From Arminella tubonensis (lineage in GTDB: Bacteria > Pseudomonadota > Alphaproteobacteria > Rhizobiales > Rhizobiaceae), in NCBI RefSeq assembly GCF_003240585.1, contig NZ_PCDP01000033.1:56459-120458 (forward strand): DNA of 64,000 bases, given 5' to 3'. Below, piece by piece: positions 55,235-63,963 of this stretch (positions within the stretch are counted from its first letter, which is position 1; each line of letters starts with the position of its first letter). A model generated the notes under the pieces. It did no database searches. It worked only from the letters and a program-made list of their open reading frames with translations, and had not been told where the DNA came from. The translations under genes were made by a program, and so were the position numbers.

Positions 55235-56548
55235 TCATGCTCCAACCACGGTATCGAGTTCACGGTAGTCCGGCAGGCTGCGGTCGATCATCTTGCCCTT
55301 GCGCAGGACGACACGGTCGGACTGCGGGCGAGACAGGAATTCGCTCCAGCGGCGGGCGCTGAAGAGAACCAGATCGGCAGGCCCGCCGGCCGCGATACGG
55401 CCGATATCGGGCCGGCCGAGGGTAGCTGCCGGCGAAGTGGTGACGACGCGCGCGGCGGTGTCGAGCGGGTGGTCGAGATGCAAGATACGCACTGCCTCGC
55501 GAAAAACCTCGACAGGGTCGAGATCGCCATAGGCATAGAAGGGATCGCGTGTATTGTCCGAGGCGACGGCGGTCGTGACGCCGGCCGCCGCGAGCTCATG
55601 GAACAGCGTCACGCCGCGCCAGCGGGGAGTACGGTTCGCTTCGCGATCCTGCAGATACATATTGCACATCGGCAGCGAGACGACAGAAATGCCGGCCTTG
55701 GCGACGAGATCGATGGTGGCGCGGGCGACGTCCTCGTCCTGGCGGGCGAGCGAGCAGCAATGGCCGACCGTGACCTTGCCCTCGAAGGTGTTGCGCAGAA
55801 CGGCCTCGGCAATCGCTTTCAGGGTGAAGACTTCCTTCTGCTTGCTCTCGTCGACATGCAGGTCGATATCAAGGCCGTTTTCGGCAGAAGCGCGGATCAG
55901 CTTGTCGAGCTGCCGGTCAAGATCGGGGTTCATCTGGGTGACGCCGCCCATCAGGCCACCGGCGTCGCGTACGACCGCGAGGAGATCGGCAAAATAGACA
56001 TCGTCCGCCATGAAATCGAGCGGGAATAGCGAGACGGCCTGCAGCGCTATCCTGTCTTTCCAGGCTTCGCGCAGTTCATTGAAGACCTCGAAGGAAATGC
56101 GGTGCTGCGGGTCGAGCGAGTCGAGATGGGTACGGATCAGGCTGGTGCCGTGAGCATAGGCCGAGCGGAGCGAGAACTCCATCCGCTTCTTCACGTCGGC
56201 GGCAGACCAATTGGCCTCGCGGTCGGCTTTGACTGCCTCAAGCGCACCGGGAAAACTGCCATCAGGATTGGAGCGGCGTTCCCAGATGTGGCCCTTGTCG
56301 AGGTGGGTATGCATGTCGACGAAGGTCGGCCACACCATGCCTTCCTTCATGTCGGCCTTGGCCAGCTCTGTCGGTGCCGAGCCAGCCGGCAGCACATCCT
56401 TGATAAGGCCGTCGGCGACGACGATGTCGGCCTTGGCGAGCCCCTCGCTCGTAGCACCCTGAAATCCGTCGAGCGTGACGGCCGGAACTGTTGCATTGCT
56501 GAGGACGAAGCGCGCCGCATTCGGAGGCGACATGAAAGGATAGGTCAT
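55235..56548 (-). CDS. Cytosine deaminase-like amidohydrolase
   Basis: A 437-residue metal-dependent hydrolase. Metal ligands: VDMHTHLDKGHIWER (HxH), DLHVDES, VGHCCSL and VASDNTRDPFYAYGDLD (catalytic Asp with the cytosine-deaminase-type tail). The C-terminus GGPADLVLFSARRWSEFLSR is typical of the family. Members deaminate cytosine, isoguanine, creatinine and related rings. It shares one base with the permease stop (TGATG), so it is coupled to the importer. Confidence 0.87.
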   Translation of the reverse strand: MTYPFMSPPNAARFVLSNATVPAVTLDGFQGATSEGLAKADIVVADGLIKDVLPAGSAPTELAKADMKEGMVWPTFVDMHTHLDKGHIWERRSNPDGSFPGALEAVKADREANWSAADVKKRMEFSLRSAYAHGTSLIRTHLDSLDPQHRISFEVFNELREAWKDRIALQAVSLFPLDFMADDVYFADLLAVVRDAGGLMGGVTQMNPDLDRQLDKLIRASAENGLDIDLHVDESKQKEVFTLKAIAEAVLRNTFEGKVTVGHCCSLARQDEDVARATIDLVAKAGISVVSLPMCNMYLQDREANRTPRWRGVTLFHELAAAGVTTAVASDNTRDPFYAYGDLDPVEVFREAVRILHLDHPLDTAARVVTTSPAATLGRPDIGRIAAGGPADLVLFSARRWSEFLSRPQSDRVVLRKGKMIDRSLPDYRELDTVVGA

Positions 56549-57387
56549 CAGTTTTCCCGTTTGATGCTGCTTTCGTGCCAGCGATGCAGGCTCAGCCACG
56601 AAATGAAGGAGGTAAGGGCGAAGATGGCGACGCCGAGGAGCGAAAGCAGCAGCAGGGCCGCAAACAGACGCGGCATGTTCAGCCGGTATTGAGCTTCGAG
56701 CAGGCGGAAGGCGAGACCGGAGCCGGCGCCGGCGGAGCCTGCCGCGAATTCGGCGACGACGGCGGCGATCAGTGCCAGACCGCCGCCGATCCGCAGGCCG
56801 GTCATGAAATAGGGTTGGGCGGCTGGCAGCTTCAGATGGACCAGCGTCTGCCAGCGCGAGGCACCATAAAGATCGAAGAGGTTGAGTAGGTTGTGATCGA
56901 CGCTTTTCAGACCCTGCACCATGTTCGACAGGATCGGGAAGAATGCGACCAGAAAGGCGCAGATGAGCAACGCGGCCTGCGTCGATGGCGCATAGACCAG
57001 GATGAGCGGCGAGATCGCCACGATCGGCGTCACCTGCAGGATGACGGCGAGAGGATAGAAGGCAATCTCGATCCAGCGTGACTGCACCAGGAAGACTGCA
57101 AAGCCGACGCCGCCGATCAGGGCCAGGATCAGCGACACCAGGGTAATCTTGGTGGTGACCCAGAGGGCAGGGGCAAGCGTCCCCCAGTCGGCAAACAATG
57201 CCTTGGCGACGGCCAGCGGGCTGGGCAGGATATAGGGCGGGACGCCAGAGACGACGACGCCGATATACCAGGCAAGAGTGAGGACGACGATGACCAGGAC
57301 GGGCACGCAGATGCGCAGGGCAAGGTCGGCATGTTCGCCGCGGCCAACGGGGAGGTGAGGGGTTTGCGGGTCGGTCGTGCGCATCAA
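56548..57387 (-). CDS. ABC transporter permease, SsuC/TauC type
   Basis: A 279-residue membrane protein. PYILPSPLAVAKALFADWG, AVILQVTPIVAISPLILVY and the EAA-like loop LFDLYGASRWQTLVHLKLPAAQPYFMTGLRIGGGLALIA are standard for nitrate/sulfonate/pyrimidine-precursor importers. It overlaps the ATPase gene by four bases. The substrate is probably a heterocycle given the deaminase behind it. Confidence 0.9.
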   Translation of the reverse strand: MMRTTDPQTPHLPVGRGEHADLALRICVPVLVIVVLTLAWYIGVVVSGVPPYILPSPLAVAKALFADWGTLAPALWVTTKITLVSLILALIGGVGFAVFLVQSRWIEIAFYPLAVILQVTPIVAISPLILVYAPSTQAALLICAFLVAFFPILSNMVQGLKSVDHNLLNLFDLYGASRWQTLVHLKLPAAQPYFMTGLRIGGGLALIAAVVAEFAAGSAGAGSGLAFRLLEAQYRLNMPRLFAALLLLSLLGVAIFALTSFISWLSLHRWHESSIKREN

Positions 57388-58211
57388 TGATCCTCCGAGC
57401 CGCCCATCGCCTCAATCAGGGAATATGAGACCTTTTCGCAGGCCTTCCGGTATTCTTCCGAGGTCCGGTAGTGCGAGTCGCGTTCCAGACTTGTGGCCAA
57501 CGGAAAGTCCGCATGAACGCGGCCTGGCCTCGCCTTCATCACCACGATACGGTTCGACAGGTAGGCGGATTCGAAAACGGAATGAGTGACGAAGACAACG
57601 GTGATGCCTGTGGTCTTCCAGAGCTTCAGCACATCGTCGTTGAGTTTCTGACGAGTGATTTCGTCAAGCGCCGCAAAAGGCTCGTCCATCAACAGAAGCT
57701 TCGGTTTGGTCACGAGCGCGCGGGCAATGGACACCCGCATCTTCATGCCGCCGGACAGTTCGCGGGGATAGGCATCGGAGAAATCCTGCAGGCCGACGGT
57801 CGCGAGCCCGTCCATAATCTGGCTACGGGCAGCGGTTTTTGAAACGCCCCGCAGCTTCAGCGGCAGATGGACGTTGCCGAAGACATTCTTCCAGGGCAGC
57901 AATGTGGGTTCCTGGAAGACGAAGCTGATATCGCCTTCCGGCAGCCCCCTCGAATTGATCCGAGAACTCGGCCAGTCGATCTCTCCCGAGGACACGTCGC
58001 CGAGCCCGGCGATGATCCTCAGTGCGGTCGACTTGCCACAGCCGGAAGGGCCGAGCAGGCTGATGAACTCGCCGCTCTCGACGGTCAGCGACATGTCGGA
58101 AAGCGCCACAGTGCCGCTGGAAAAGACTTTCGAAATCCGCGCCATCGTCACCAGCGCCCGCTTGCGCGGTTCGTTCGCTCTGGTCGTGGTTCGCGGTTCG
58201 GATAGGGTCAT
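57384..58211 (-). CDS. ABC transporter ATP-binding protein, SsuB/TauB type
   Basis: A 275-residue ATPase: Walker A GPSGCGKST, FVFQEPTLLPWKNVFGNV (Q-loop), LSGGMKMRVSIARALV, LLLMDEPFAALDEITR and VTHSVFESAYLSNRIVVM. The ATG at 58211 was chosen; the frame continues upstream through a palindromic repeat but without a conserved N-terminus there. Confidence 0.9.
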   Translation of the reverse strand: MTLSEPRTTTRANEPRKRALVTMARISKVFSSGTVALSDMSLTVESGEFISLLGPSGCGKSTALRIIAGLGDVSSGEIDWPSSRINSRGLPEGDISFVFQEPTLLPWKNVFGNVHLPLKLRGVSKTAARSQIMDGLATVGLQDFSDAYPRELSGGMKMRVSIARALVTKPKLLLMDEPFAALDEITRQKLNDDVLKLWKTTGITVVFVTHSVFESAYLSNRIVVMKARPGRVHADFPLATSLERDSHYRTSEEYRKACEKVSYSLIEAMGGSEDH

Positions 58212-58245
58212 TGTGGGGATTCTCTGTTGGCAGCATGCGGGATTG

Positions 58246-58290
58246 CCCTCACCCTGACCCTCTCGCCGCGTTAGAGGGAGAGGGACAAGC
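58246..58290. repeat. REP-like palindromic intergenic repeat
   Basis: CCCTCACCCTGACCCTCTC and, after CGCCGCGT, TAGAGGGAGAGGGACAAGC form an imperfect inverted repeat between the binding-protein stop and the ATPase start. It has the look of the common GC-rich palindromic intergenic repeats of Rhizobiales. It may modulate the ratio of binding protein to membrane parts. Confidence 0.6.
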
Positions 58291-58296
58291 ATCGCC

Positions 58297-59313
58297 CTAT
58301 TTCTTCAACGCCATCCCGACGCTCTTGCAGGCGAACTGCGAGACGTAGGCCTTCTTGTAGTCCGTATCCGGCTTAAAGACTTTGATCTGGACCATTTCAT
58401 CAAAGAACTTCTTGTAGTGCTCGTCGGTGATGCAGCCTATGCCCTTTTCGCTGGCGTCCCCGGATTCGAGGATGCCGTATTCCTTCATCTTGGCAATGGA
58501 ATAGGCGATCTGGCCATCCGTCATGTCGGGATTGTCCTTCTTGATCAGCTCGTTGGCCGCCTTGTTGTCACCGTAGAGATAATTGTACCATCCTTCGATC
58601 GAGGCGCTGACGAAGCGTTGTACGAGGTCCGGCTTGTCGGCAACCGTCGAGGACTGGGTGGTGATCATCGTCGAATAGGGCGAGTAGCCGGCGTCGGCGA
58701 GCAGGAAGACCTTCGGCTCCCAGCCTGTCTGCTTCTGGATCTCGTAGGGTTCCGAAGTCAGATAGCCCTGCTGTGCGGACTGCTTGTCGGCGATGAAGGG
58801 CACGGGGCTGAAATTATAAGGCTTGTACTGTTCATCCTTGAAGCCCTGAAAATTTGCCTTCATCCATTCAAAATAGGTGATGTAGCCGTCCTTGCCCATG
58901 AAGATCGTCGGCAATTTGGCAAGGTCCGCGAATTTCTCGATACCGGCATCCGGATGGGCGATCAGCACCTGCGGGTCCTTCTGGAAGATGGCGGCGACGT
59001 CGACGATCGGGATGCCCTGCTCGACGGCGGCAACCTCTTCCTGTGGGCTGCCCATGTAGAAGTCGATCTTGCCGGCGATCAGCAGCGAGCTGTTGGCTGC
59101 GTTCGGGCCACCCTGGACGATGGTGACGTCCAGGCCGTATTTCTTGTAAGTGCCGTCGACAACGGCCTGGTAGAAACCGCCATGCTCGGCCTCGGCCAGC
59201 CAGTTCGTGCCGTAGGTGACCTTGTCGAGCGCTGCGGCAGGCTGGGCAATGGCAACAGTCGCCGCCAGGCCCGCGATCGTCAAAAATGCTTTGGTCTTCA
59301 ATGCATTGGACAT
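58297..59313 (-). CDS. ABC transporter substrate-binding protein, NMT1/THI5-like
   Basis: A 338-residue binding protein. The signal peptide MSNALKTKAFLTIAGLAATV ends at AAALDKV. VTYGTNWLAEAEHGGFYQAV, IVQGGPNAANSSLLIAGKIDFYMG and QEEVAAVEQGIPIVDVAAIFQKD are as in pyrimidine-precursor (ThiY-like), nitrate and sulfonate binding proteins. A start at 59352 behind GGAG would add 13 residues before the signal peptide and cannot be excluded. It is the first gene of the unit with ATPase, permease, deaminase, flavoprotein and quinone reductase, divergent from the LysR gene. Confidence 0.87.
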   Translation of the reverse strand: MSNALKTKAFLTIAGLAATVAIAQPAAALDKVTYGTNWLAEAEHGGFYQAVVDGTYKKYGLDVTIVQGGPNAANSSLLIAGKIDFYMGSPQEEVAAVEQGIPIVDVAAIFQKDPQVLIAHPDAGIEKFADLAKLPTIFMGKDGYITYFEWMKANFQGFKDEQYKPYNFSPVPFIADKQSAQQGYLTSEPYEIQKQTGWEPKVFLLADAGYSPYSTMITTQSSTVADKPDLVQRFVSASIEGWYNYLYGDNKAANELIKKDNPDMTDGQIAYSIAKMKEYGILESGDASEKGIGCITDEHYKKFFDEMVQIKVFKPDTDYKKAYVSQFACKSVGMALKK

Positions 59314-59497
59314 GGCCAGCCGTTCCCCTTGAATGTCACGGAACGTCGCCATTGACGCTCCATTTTCTTCATTTGAGCGATTGCCTTGCGCTTTGAAAAG
59401 CATCAAAATTCGTGCACAACGATGCCTTTTAGGCATCTGTCTTTCAGTTGTGCCTAAAATGTGCTGACTGCATAAGTTTTACGCAATGAGGTAATGC

Positions 59498-60451
59498 ATG
59501 CTGCACTCGCGCAGACTTCTCTATATCAACGAGATTGCTCGTGCCGGTTCGATCCGCAAGGCCGCTGCCCGCCTCAACGTTGCCTCGTCGGCGATCAATC
59601 GCCAGATATTGGCGCTGGAAGAGGAGATGGGAGCACCGCTGTTCGAGCGCCTGCCGCGCGGGCTGCGGCTGACGGCCGCCGGCGAGCTCTGCATCGAGCA
59701 CATCCGCGACGTCTTGAAGAACTACGAGCGCCTGGAGGGACGGATCCGCAGTCTCAAGATGCAGCAGGCCGGCAAGATCAGGATCGTGACAACAGTTGGT
59801 CTTGCCTCGGGGCCGTTGCCGGAGATTATCGCCCGCTTCCTGTCCGAGCATCCGCGCGTCTTCGTGCAGCTTCGCAGCGATTCCGGGTCGACGACGATCA
59901 GCCCGGTCCTGAGCGGCGAGGTCGATATAGGCCTCGGGTTCAACATCCCGGCGACCCCCGGCATTCGTTCGCTTGGAAATTTCGACATTCCGATCGGCGT
60001 CGTGCTGCCGCCGGGACATCGGTTGATCGGCCCCGGCCCGATCAATCTTGCAGACGTCGTGCAGGAAAACCTGGTGCTGGCGCAGCCGGGCACCAGCCTG
60101 CGCGACGTCATCAATCTGGCGCTGGCGCGCCTGCCGGTACAGGTTGAGCCTGTGCTGGAAACCAATGCCTCGGAGATGCTGAAACAGCTGGTGAGGTGTG
60201 GCACGGGTCTGACATTGCTCAATCCGCTGGATGTCATCACCGAATGCCGGCGCGGTGAGCTCGTCTTTCGACCGATCGCCGAGCCGCATACGCGGCATCA
60301 GCCGATGAAGCTCTTTGCCCGCGCGCGGGCGCCGCTCGATGCCGCGACGAGCCTGTTCGTGGAATATCTGCTCGCCGAGCTTGTCGGCCTCGTGCAGGAG
60401 CTGCAGGAAAAAGGGCACATCCAGATGACGGCGGAGCGCCCGTTCGCCTGA
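59498..60451 (+). CDS. LysR family transcriptional regulator
   Basis: A 317-residue LTTR. The helix-turn-helix LLYINEIARAGSIRKAAARLNVASSAINRQILALEEEMGAPLFERLPRGLRLTAAGE is standard, followed by the periplasmic-binding-protein-like effector domain (IRIVTTVGLASGPLPEIIARF, PVLSGEVDIGLGF). It is divergent from the NMT1-type importer operon, which it probably controls with the region 59314-59497 as operator. The inducer is likely the imported heterocycle. Confidence 0.92.
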   Translation: MLHSRRLLYINEIARAGSIRKAAARLNVASSAINRQILALEEEMGAPLFERLPRGLRLTAAGELCIEHIRDVLKNYERLEGRIRSLKMQQAGKIRIVTTVGLASGPLPEIIARFLSEHPRVFVQLRSDSGSTTISPVLSGEVDIGLGFNIPATPGIRSLGNFDIPIGVVLPPGHRLIGPGPINLADVVQENLVLAQPGTSLRDVINLALARLPVQVEPVLETNASEMLKQLVRCGTGLTLLNPLDVITECRRGELVFRPIAEPHTRHQPMKLFARARAPLDAATSLFVEYLLAELVGLVQELQEKGHIQMTAERPFA

Positions 60452-60454
60452 GGA

Positions 60455-61252
60455 CTACTTCGAATAGAGGTTCGACAGCGGGTAGCGCTTCAGATCCTGC
60501 AGTAGTTCAACGAAGCTTGAAACCTGATAACGGCAGATCAGATCGCCCTTTTCCGCCGTGCCGATCGCCGCATTGCCCACGACGCCGTTCGGGTTGAGGT
60601 CATGGGCAATCCAGGCCAGCGAGTGTGGCGGCAGCGGCTGCAGGAAACGCGAATTTTCCTTCATCCATTCGGCCTTGGAGCCAAAGTTCTGCGCCTTGTC
60701 CATGCGAACGAGGTCGGGCCGGAAATGTAACATCAGTGATGTTTCGACCTCGCCGCCATGGATGCCGTAGCGGCTTTCGTGGTCGCTGATCAAACCGTCC
60801 GGCGTGCCGAAGCGCGCCCATTGCGTGCCGACCACCGCCATCTCGTGGCGGACGCGCAGCTCGCGCGCGACGACGCTCATGATGTCGACGTTGCCACCAT
60901 GGGAATTGACGATGACCATCTTGCGGACGCCTGCTTCGGCCACCTTGGCGCCGATCGCAGTCCAGACCGGAATCAGCAGCTCGGCGGTCAAGGAAAGTGT
61001 GCCCGGACCGAAGGCATGCTCGTTGGCCTTGCCGATTTCCTGGGTCGGCAGGACAAGGATGTCGAGATCGTCCGGGCGCTGCCGTCTCAACTCTGCAAGC
61101 ATGCCGTTGGCGATCGTCACATCTGTCGAGATCGGAAGATGCGGACCGTGCTGCTCGGTGGATGCGATTGGCAGGATGGCTATGGTGGTGTTGGGCGAAA
61201 GGTCGGCGAAATCGCCTGTGTTCAACTCGTTCCAATAGAATGGCGTCGCCAT
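60455..61252 (-). CDS. Creatininase family amidohydrolase
   Basis: A 265-residue creatininase-fold protein: IASTEQHGPHLPISTDVTIA carries the metal ligands Glu, His and Asp, MVIVNSHGGNVDIM a further His, and HGGEVETSLMLHF the catalytic Glu region. Members include creatinine amidohydrolase and other cyclic-amide or formamide hydrolases. It is convergent to the LysR gene three bases away. With the cytosine-deaminase-like protein it could open a deaminated ring, but creatinine itself is not proven. Confidence 0.87.
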   Translation of the reverse strand: MATPFYWNELNTGDFADLSPNTTIAILPIASTEQHGPHLPISTDVTIANGMLAELRRQRPDDLDILVLPTQEIGKANEHAFGPGTLSLTAELLIPVWTAIGAKVAEAGVRKMVIVNSHGGNVDIMSVVARELRVRHEMAVVGTQWARFGTPDGLISDHESRYGIHGGEVETSLMLHFRPDLVRMDKAQNFGSKAEWMKENSRFLQPLPPHSLAWIAHDLNPNGVVGNAAIGTAEKGDLICRYQVSSFVELLQDLKRYPLSNLYSK

Positions 61253-61852
61253 GGCCGCGTCCCTTCATGTCTCTGAAGCTATTGACTAGGGAAACTTGAA
61301 GCTCGCGAAAAGCATCAATTTGCGCCGGCACCGTTGCCTTTTTGAGGGCGGCCAATTTTGGTGGGCGTGATCAGGACCAGTGCCGTTCATAGTATTTCGG
61401 AAAAATATAATGGCATCGCATTTCGAAGATGTGGAATTCAGGTTATAAATCAAAATGTGATCAAGTATATGAAGAATATCTGATAAAATCAAAGTATGTG
61501 TCATATTTTTACTTCGATGCGGTCACCAAGCTATCAAGCCTCAGCTATGCAATTGAAGAGGGTCTGTCTGGCAGCGCCGACTCAACACATGCGAGTGAAT
61601 TTCTCCGCAACTAACGAGGTAATCTAGATATTTCAATGACATCAGCCACTTGCGTGATAAATTCGCAACACAAGTCGGGCCTCGTGATGTCACAATTCGT
61701 GTTGGCATATTAAATGTTACAAATCTGTAATGAGCCATTTATAGGGTCCGCCGGGACAGAGGCATGGTGCTTCGCGTCCCCTTCTTAAAGAGGCTAAGCA
61801 ACCGTTATTATCAGGTTGCTTGGTTTCAATCAGATATCGAACAGGAGTTACT
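61253..61852. other. Long AT-rich intergenic region before the porin gene
   Basis: Six hundred bases, GC-rich only at the left end and clearly AT-rich from about 61390. It should contain the porin promoter and a long leader, and the creatininase promoter at its left end. No convincing -35/-10 pair, operator palindrome or known RNA element could be singled out. A 61-codon frame at 61429-61614 has no recognisable features. A long, AT-rich leader is compatible with regulatory RNA control of an outer membrane protein. Confidence 0.5.
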
Positions 61853-62941
61853 ATGACGATCAAGAGCCTTCTCCTCGGCTCCGCTGCTGCCCTGGCAGTA
61901 GCATCCGGTGCTCACGCGGCTGACGCTATTGTTGCTGCAGAGCCGGAACCGCTTGAATATGTCCGTATTTGTGACGCTTATGGCGCTGGCTACTTCTACA
62001 TTCCGGGCACGGAAACCTGCCTCAAGGTCGGCGGCATGGTTCGTACCGAAGGCAAGTGGTATGACGCCTACAACCCGAACAGCCGCGTCGGCACCCTGTG
62101 GCATACCCGTGCTCAGCTTTCCATCGATACGGCCTCCGACACCGAATATGGTGCATTGAAGACCAACACGGTTTATCGTTTCGATTGGCAGGAAGGCGCC
62201 GCCACGACGTCGAAGCTTCTCTGGGCCAACATCAGCCTTGGCGGTTTCCTGGTCGGCAAGCAGGATTCGCAGTACAACCTTTACATGGGCTATGCCGGCA
62301 ACGTCATCAACGACGACGTGATCTATGATGGCCCGTACGAACTTAACCAGCTGACCTACAGCTACGATGCCGGCAACGGTTTCACGGCCGTAGCTTCGAT
62401 CGAAGACACCAATTCCGCTGCTGACGCTTCGAGCTTCGGTGGTGCCTGGCAGACTGCAAAGGGCGATCATTACGCTCCGAACGGCGTGCTCGGCGTCGGC
62501 TACAAGGCTGGTATGTTCGCCTTCAAGGTTGTCGGCGGCTACGACTCGATCGTCGAAGAAGGCGCTATCAAGGCTCGTATCGATGCCGACTTCGGCTCGT
62601 TCAAGGCTTTCTTGATGGGCGGCTGGAACACGGACGGCGACAAGCTCAACCAGTATGCCGGTTCGAACCTGAACCCATCTGCTTGCCCGGTCGGCCGTGG
62701 CGATCTTTGCGGTTGGGGCGACTGGGCTGTCTGGGGCGGCGTAACCGTTCCGTTCAACGACAAGCTGACCGCCAACCTGCAGCTTGCCTACACCGACTCG
62801 AAGATCTTCGAAGCGACCGGCAACGTGCAGTTCAAGCCGGTCAAGGGCTTGGTCGTCACGCCTGAAGTGACCTACACCAACTTCGATTCCGTCAACGAAG
62901 ACCAGTGGGCTGGTATCCTTCGCTTCCAGCGCAGCTTCTAA
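61853..62941 (+). CDS. ropA: Outer membrane porin, RopA family
   Basis: A 362-residue rhizobial porin. The signal peptide MTIKSLLLGSAAALAVASGA is followed by EPEPLEYVRICDAYGAGYFYIPGTETCLKVGG, which is the porin family 2 hallmark with its paired Cys. The C-terminus ends in an aromatic strand, LRFQRSF, as needed for BAM recognition. AGGAG precedes the ATG at 61853. A strong terminator follows. Expected to be one of the main outer-membrane diffusion pores. Confidence 0.94.
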   Translation: MTIKSLLLGSAAALAVASGAHAADAIVAAEPEPLEYVRICDAYGAGYFYIPGTETCLKVGGMVRTEGKWYDAYNPNSRVGTLWHTRAQLSIDTASDTEYGALKTNTVYRFDWQEGAATTSKLLWANISLGGFLVGKQDSQYNLYMGYAGNVINDDVIYDGPYELNQLTYSYDAGNGFTAVASIEDTNSAADASSFGGAWQTAKGDHYAPNGVLGVGYKAGMFAFKVVGGYDSIVEEGAIKARIDADFGSFKAFLMGGWNTDGDKLNQYAGSNLNPSACPVGRGDLCGWGDWAVWGGVTVPFNDKLTANLQLAYTDSKIFEATGNVQFKPVKGLVVTPEVTYTNFDSVNEDQWAGILRFQRSF

Positions 62942-62976
62942 TCTTACCTGGAACTCGTACCTCCGAGTTCGAACGG

Positions 62977-63005
62977 AAAGGCCCGGTATCCCAGCCGGGC
63001 CTTTT
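62977..63005 (+). terminator. Rho-independent terminator of the porin gene
   Basis: AAAGGCCCGG and CCGGGCCTTT form a perfect 10-base stem with an 8-base loop, ending in TTTT. It lies 36 bases after the porin stop. The symmetric A/T flanks would let it work for the opposite strand too. Confidence 0.9.
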
Positions 63006-63250
63006 CAGTCTGGGAAGTTGCGAGCAGCTTTGGGTTTGCGGGGATTGTCCATTGGGCTGTGGGACCTGTCGCGGTCGCTGCACCATCGGGGGCGGGATCT
63101 CGTATCATCGAAGCCTCTGACGCATTCATTGAGCAGGGTCGAGCTAGCCTCTTGCACGCTCGTTACTGCAATCAAGGGAAATGATTGCGCGCCGGAAAAG
63201 TCCGAAAGGCACAGGCCGAAATATAAGGCGGTTAACAATACCTTTTTCAT
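63005..63250 (-). CDS. Hypothetical small secreted protein
   Basis: An 81-residue frame beginning MKKVLLTALYFGLCLSDFSG, a plausible signal peptide with a cleavage region around GAQS. The remainder is polar and Arg-rich with two cysteines and matches no family known to me. A GGAG lies before the ATG. It ends on the porin terminator, which could serve both genes. Coding is supported only by the signal-like N-terminus. Confidence 0.4.
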   Translation of the reverse strand: MKKVLLTALYFGLCLSDFSGAQSFPLIAVTSVQEASSTLLNECVRGFDDTRSRPRWCSDRDRSHSPMDNPRKPKAARNFPD

Positions 63251-63410
63251 CGCCACGATCTCCGTCTCGACGGAGATATAATGCGCTTTTTCAGTACGCG
63301 GTTAAAATGTGCATTGGGGTTACAGGCTAATCACTTGAGCCTAGCACCGTTTGACGCCTTGTTTATGCGCCTTTCCAAGGCAAGAGCCCCAATGCTTGTC
63401 ATCAACCGCA

Positions 63411-63782
63411 TCAATAGTCGTCGTCTTCGTCGTCGTAACGGTCGTCATATTCACGCCTTTGCGGCGCCAATGCCCCGCCGATCAGAGCGCCGGCTGCAGC
63501 GCCACCGATGATTTCACCGAGGTGATTGTGGTGGTGATGATCGTTATGATGGTCGTTGCGACTGCTGTCATGGTGGCGATCGTCATGATGGCGATTGTCG
63601 TGGCGGCGGTTCGGAATGGGATCGTCTTGAAGATTACCCTTCCAGTCGTGGCCGTGGTCGACGACCTCTATGACAAGTCCGCCGCTCGACCCATTTGCTG
63701 ACATGGTTGGATATGCATAGGCTGGGCTGACCCCTGAAATCGCTGTGGCGAGGGACAGCGCGGCAATTGCGAAGTTTCTCAT
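63411..63782 (-). CDS. Secreted His-rich glycine-zipper protein
   Basis: A 123-residue protein. The signal peptide is MRNFAIAALSLATAISGVSPAYA. The middle (residues 55-92) is packed with His and Asp (HDNRHHDDRHHD, DHHNDHHHHNH). A glycine zipper GGAAAGALIGGAL follows, then an acidic tail ending DDEDDDY. The His/Asp content suggests binding of Ni, Zn or Cu in the periplasm, and the zipper suggests membrane or self association. No known family function could be assigned. Confidence 0.75.
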   Translation of the reverse strand: MRNFAIAALSLATAISGVSPAYAYPTMSANGSSGGLVIEVVDHGHDWKGNLQDDPIPNRRHDNRHHDDRHHDSSRNDHHNDHHHHNHLGEIIGGAAAGALIGGALAPQRREYDDRYDDEDDDY

Positions 63783-63881
63783 AATTCCGTTCTTTCAGTC
63801 GTTTCGTAAAGGGGAAACGCTTCGCGCGGACTTTAGTGCCGTGAGCATCGAAATATTGCCTTTTGACAGCGATCACCCGAC

Positions 63882-63913
63882 AAAAGGCCCCGCAGCGGTG
63901 CTGCGAGGCCCTT
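63882..63913 (-). terminator. Rho-independent terminator for the gene entering from the right
   Basis: Read on the minus strand, the stem GGGCCTCGCAGC pairs with GCTGCGGGGCC around ACC with one mismatch, and is followed by TTTTGTC. It lies about 50 bases after the stop codon at 63964. Confidence 0.75.
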
Positions 63914-63963
63914 GAAGCCGGCGTAACCGGGAGAGGTGGCGACGCCAGCCTTGTTCGGGGGTC

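Noticed and set aside
61429..61614. A 61-codon frame in the AT-rich porin upstream region.
   Set aside because: Its composition is that of the surrounding AT-rich DNA, it has no good ribosome binding site and no recognisable motif.
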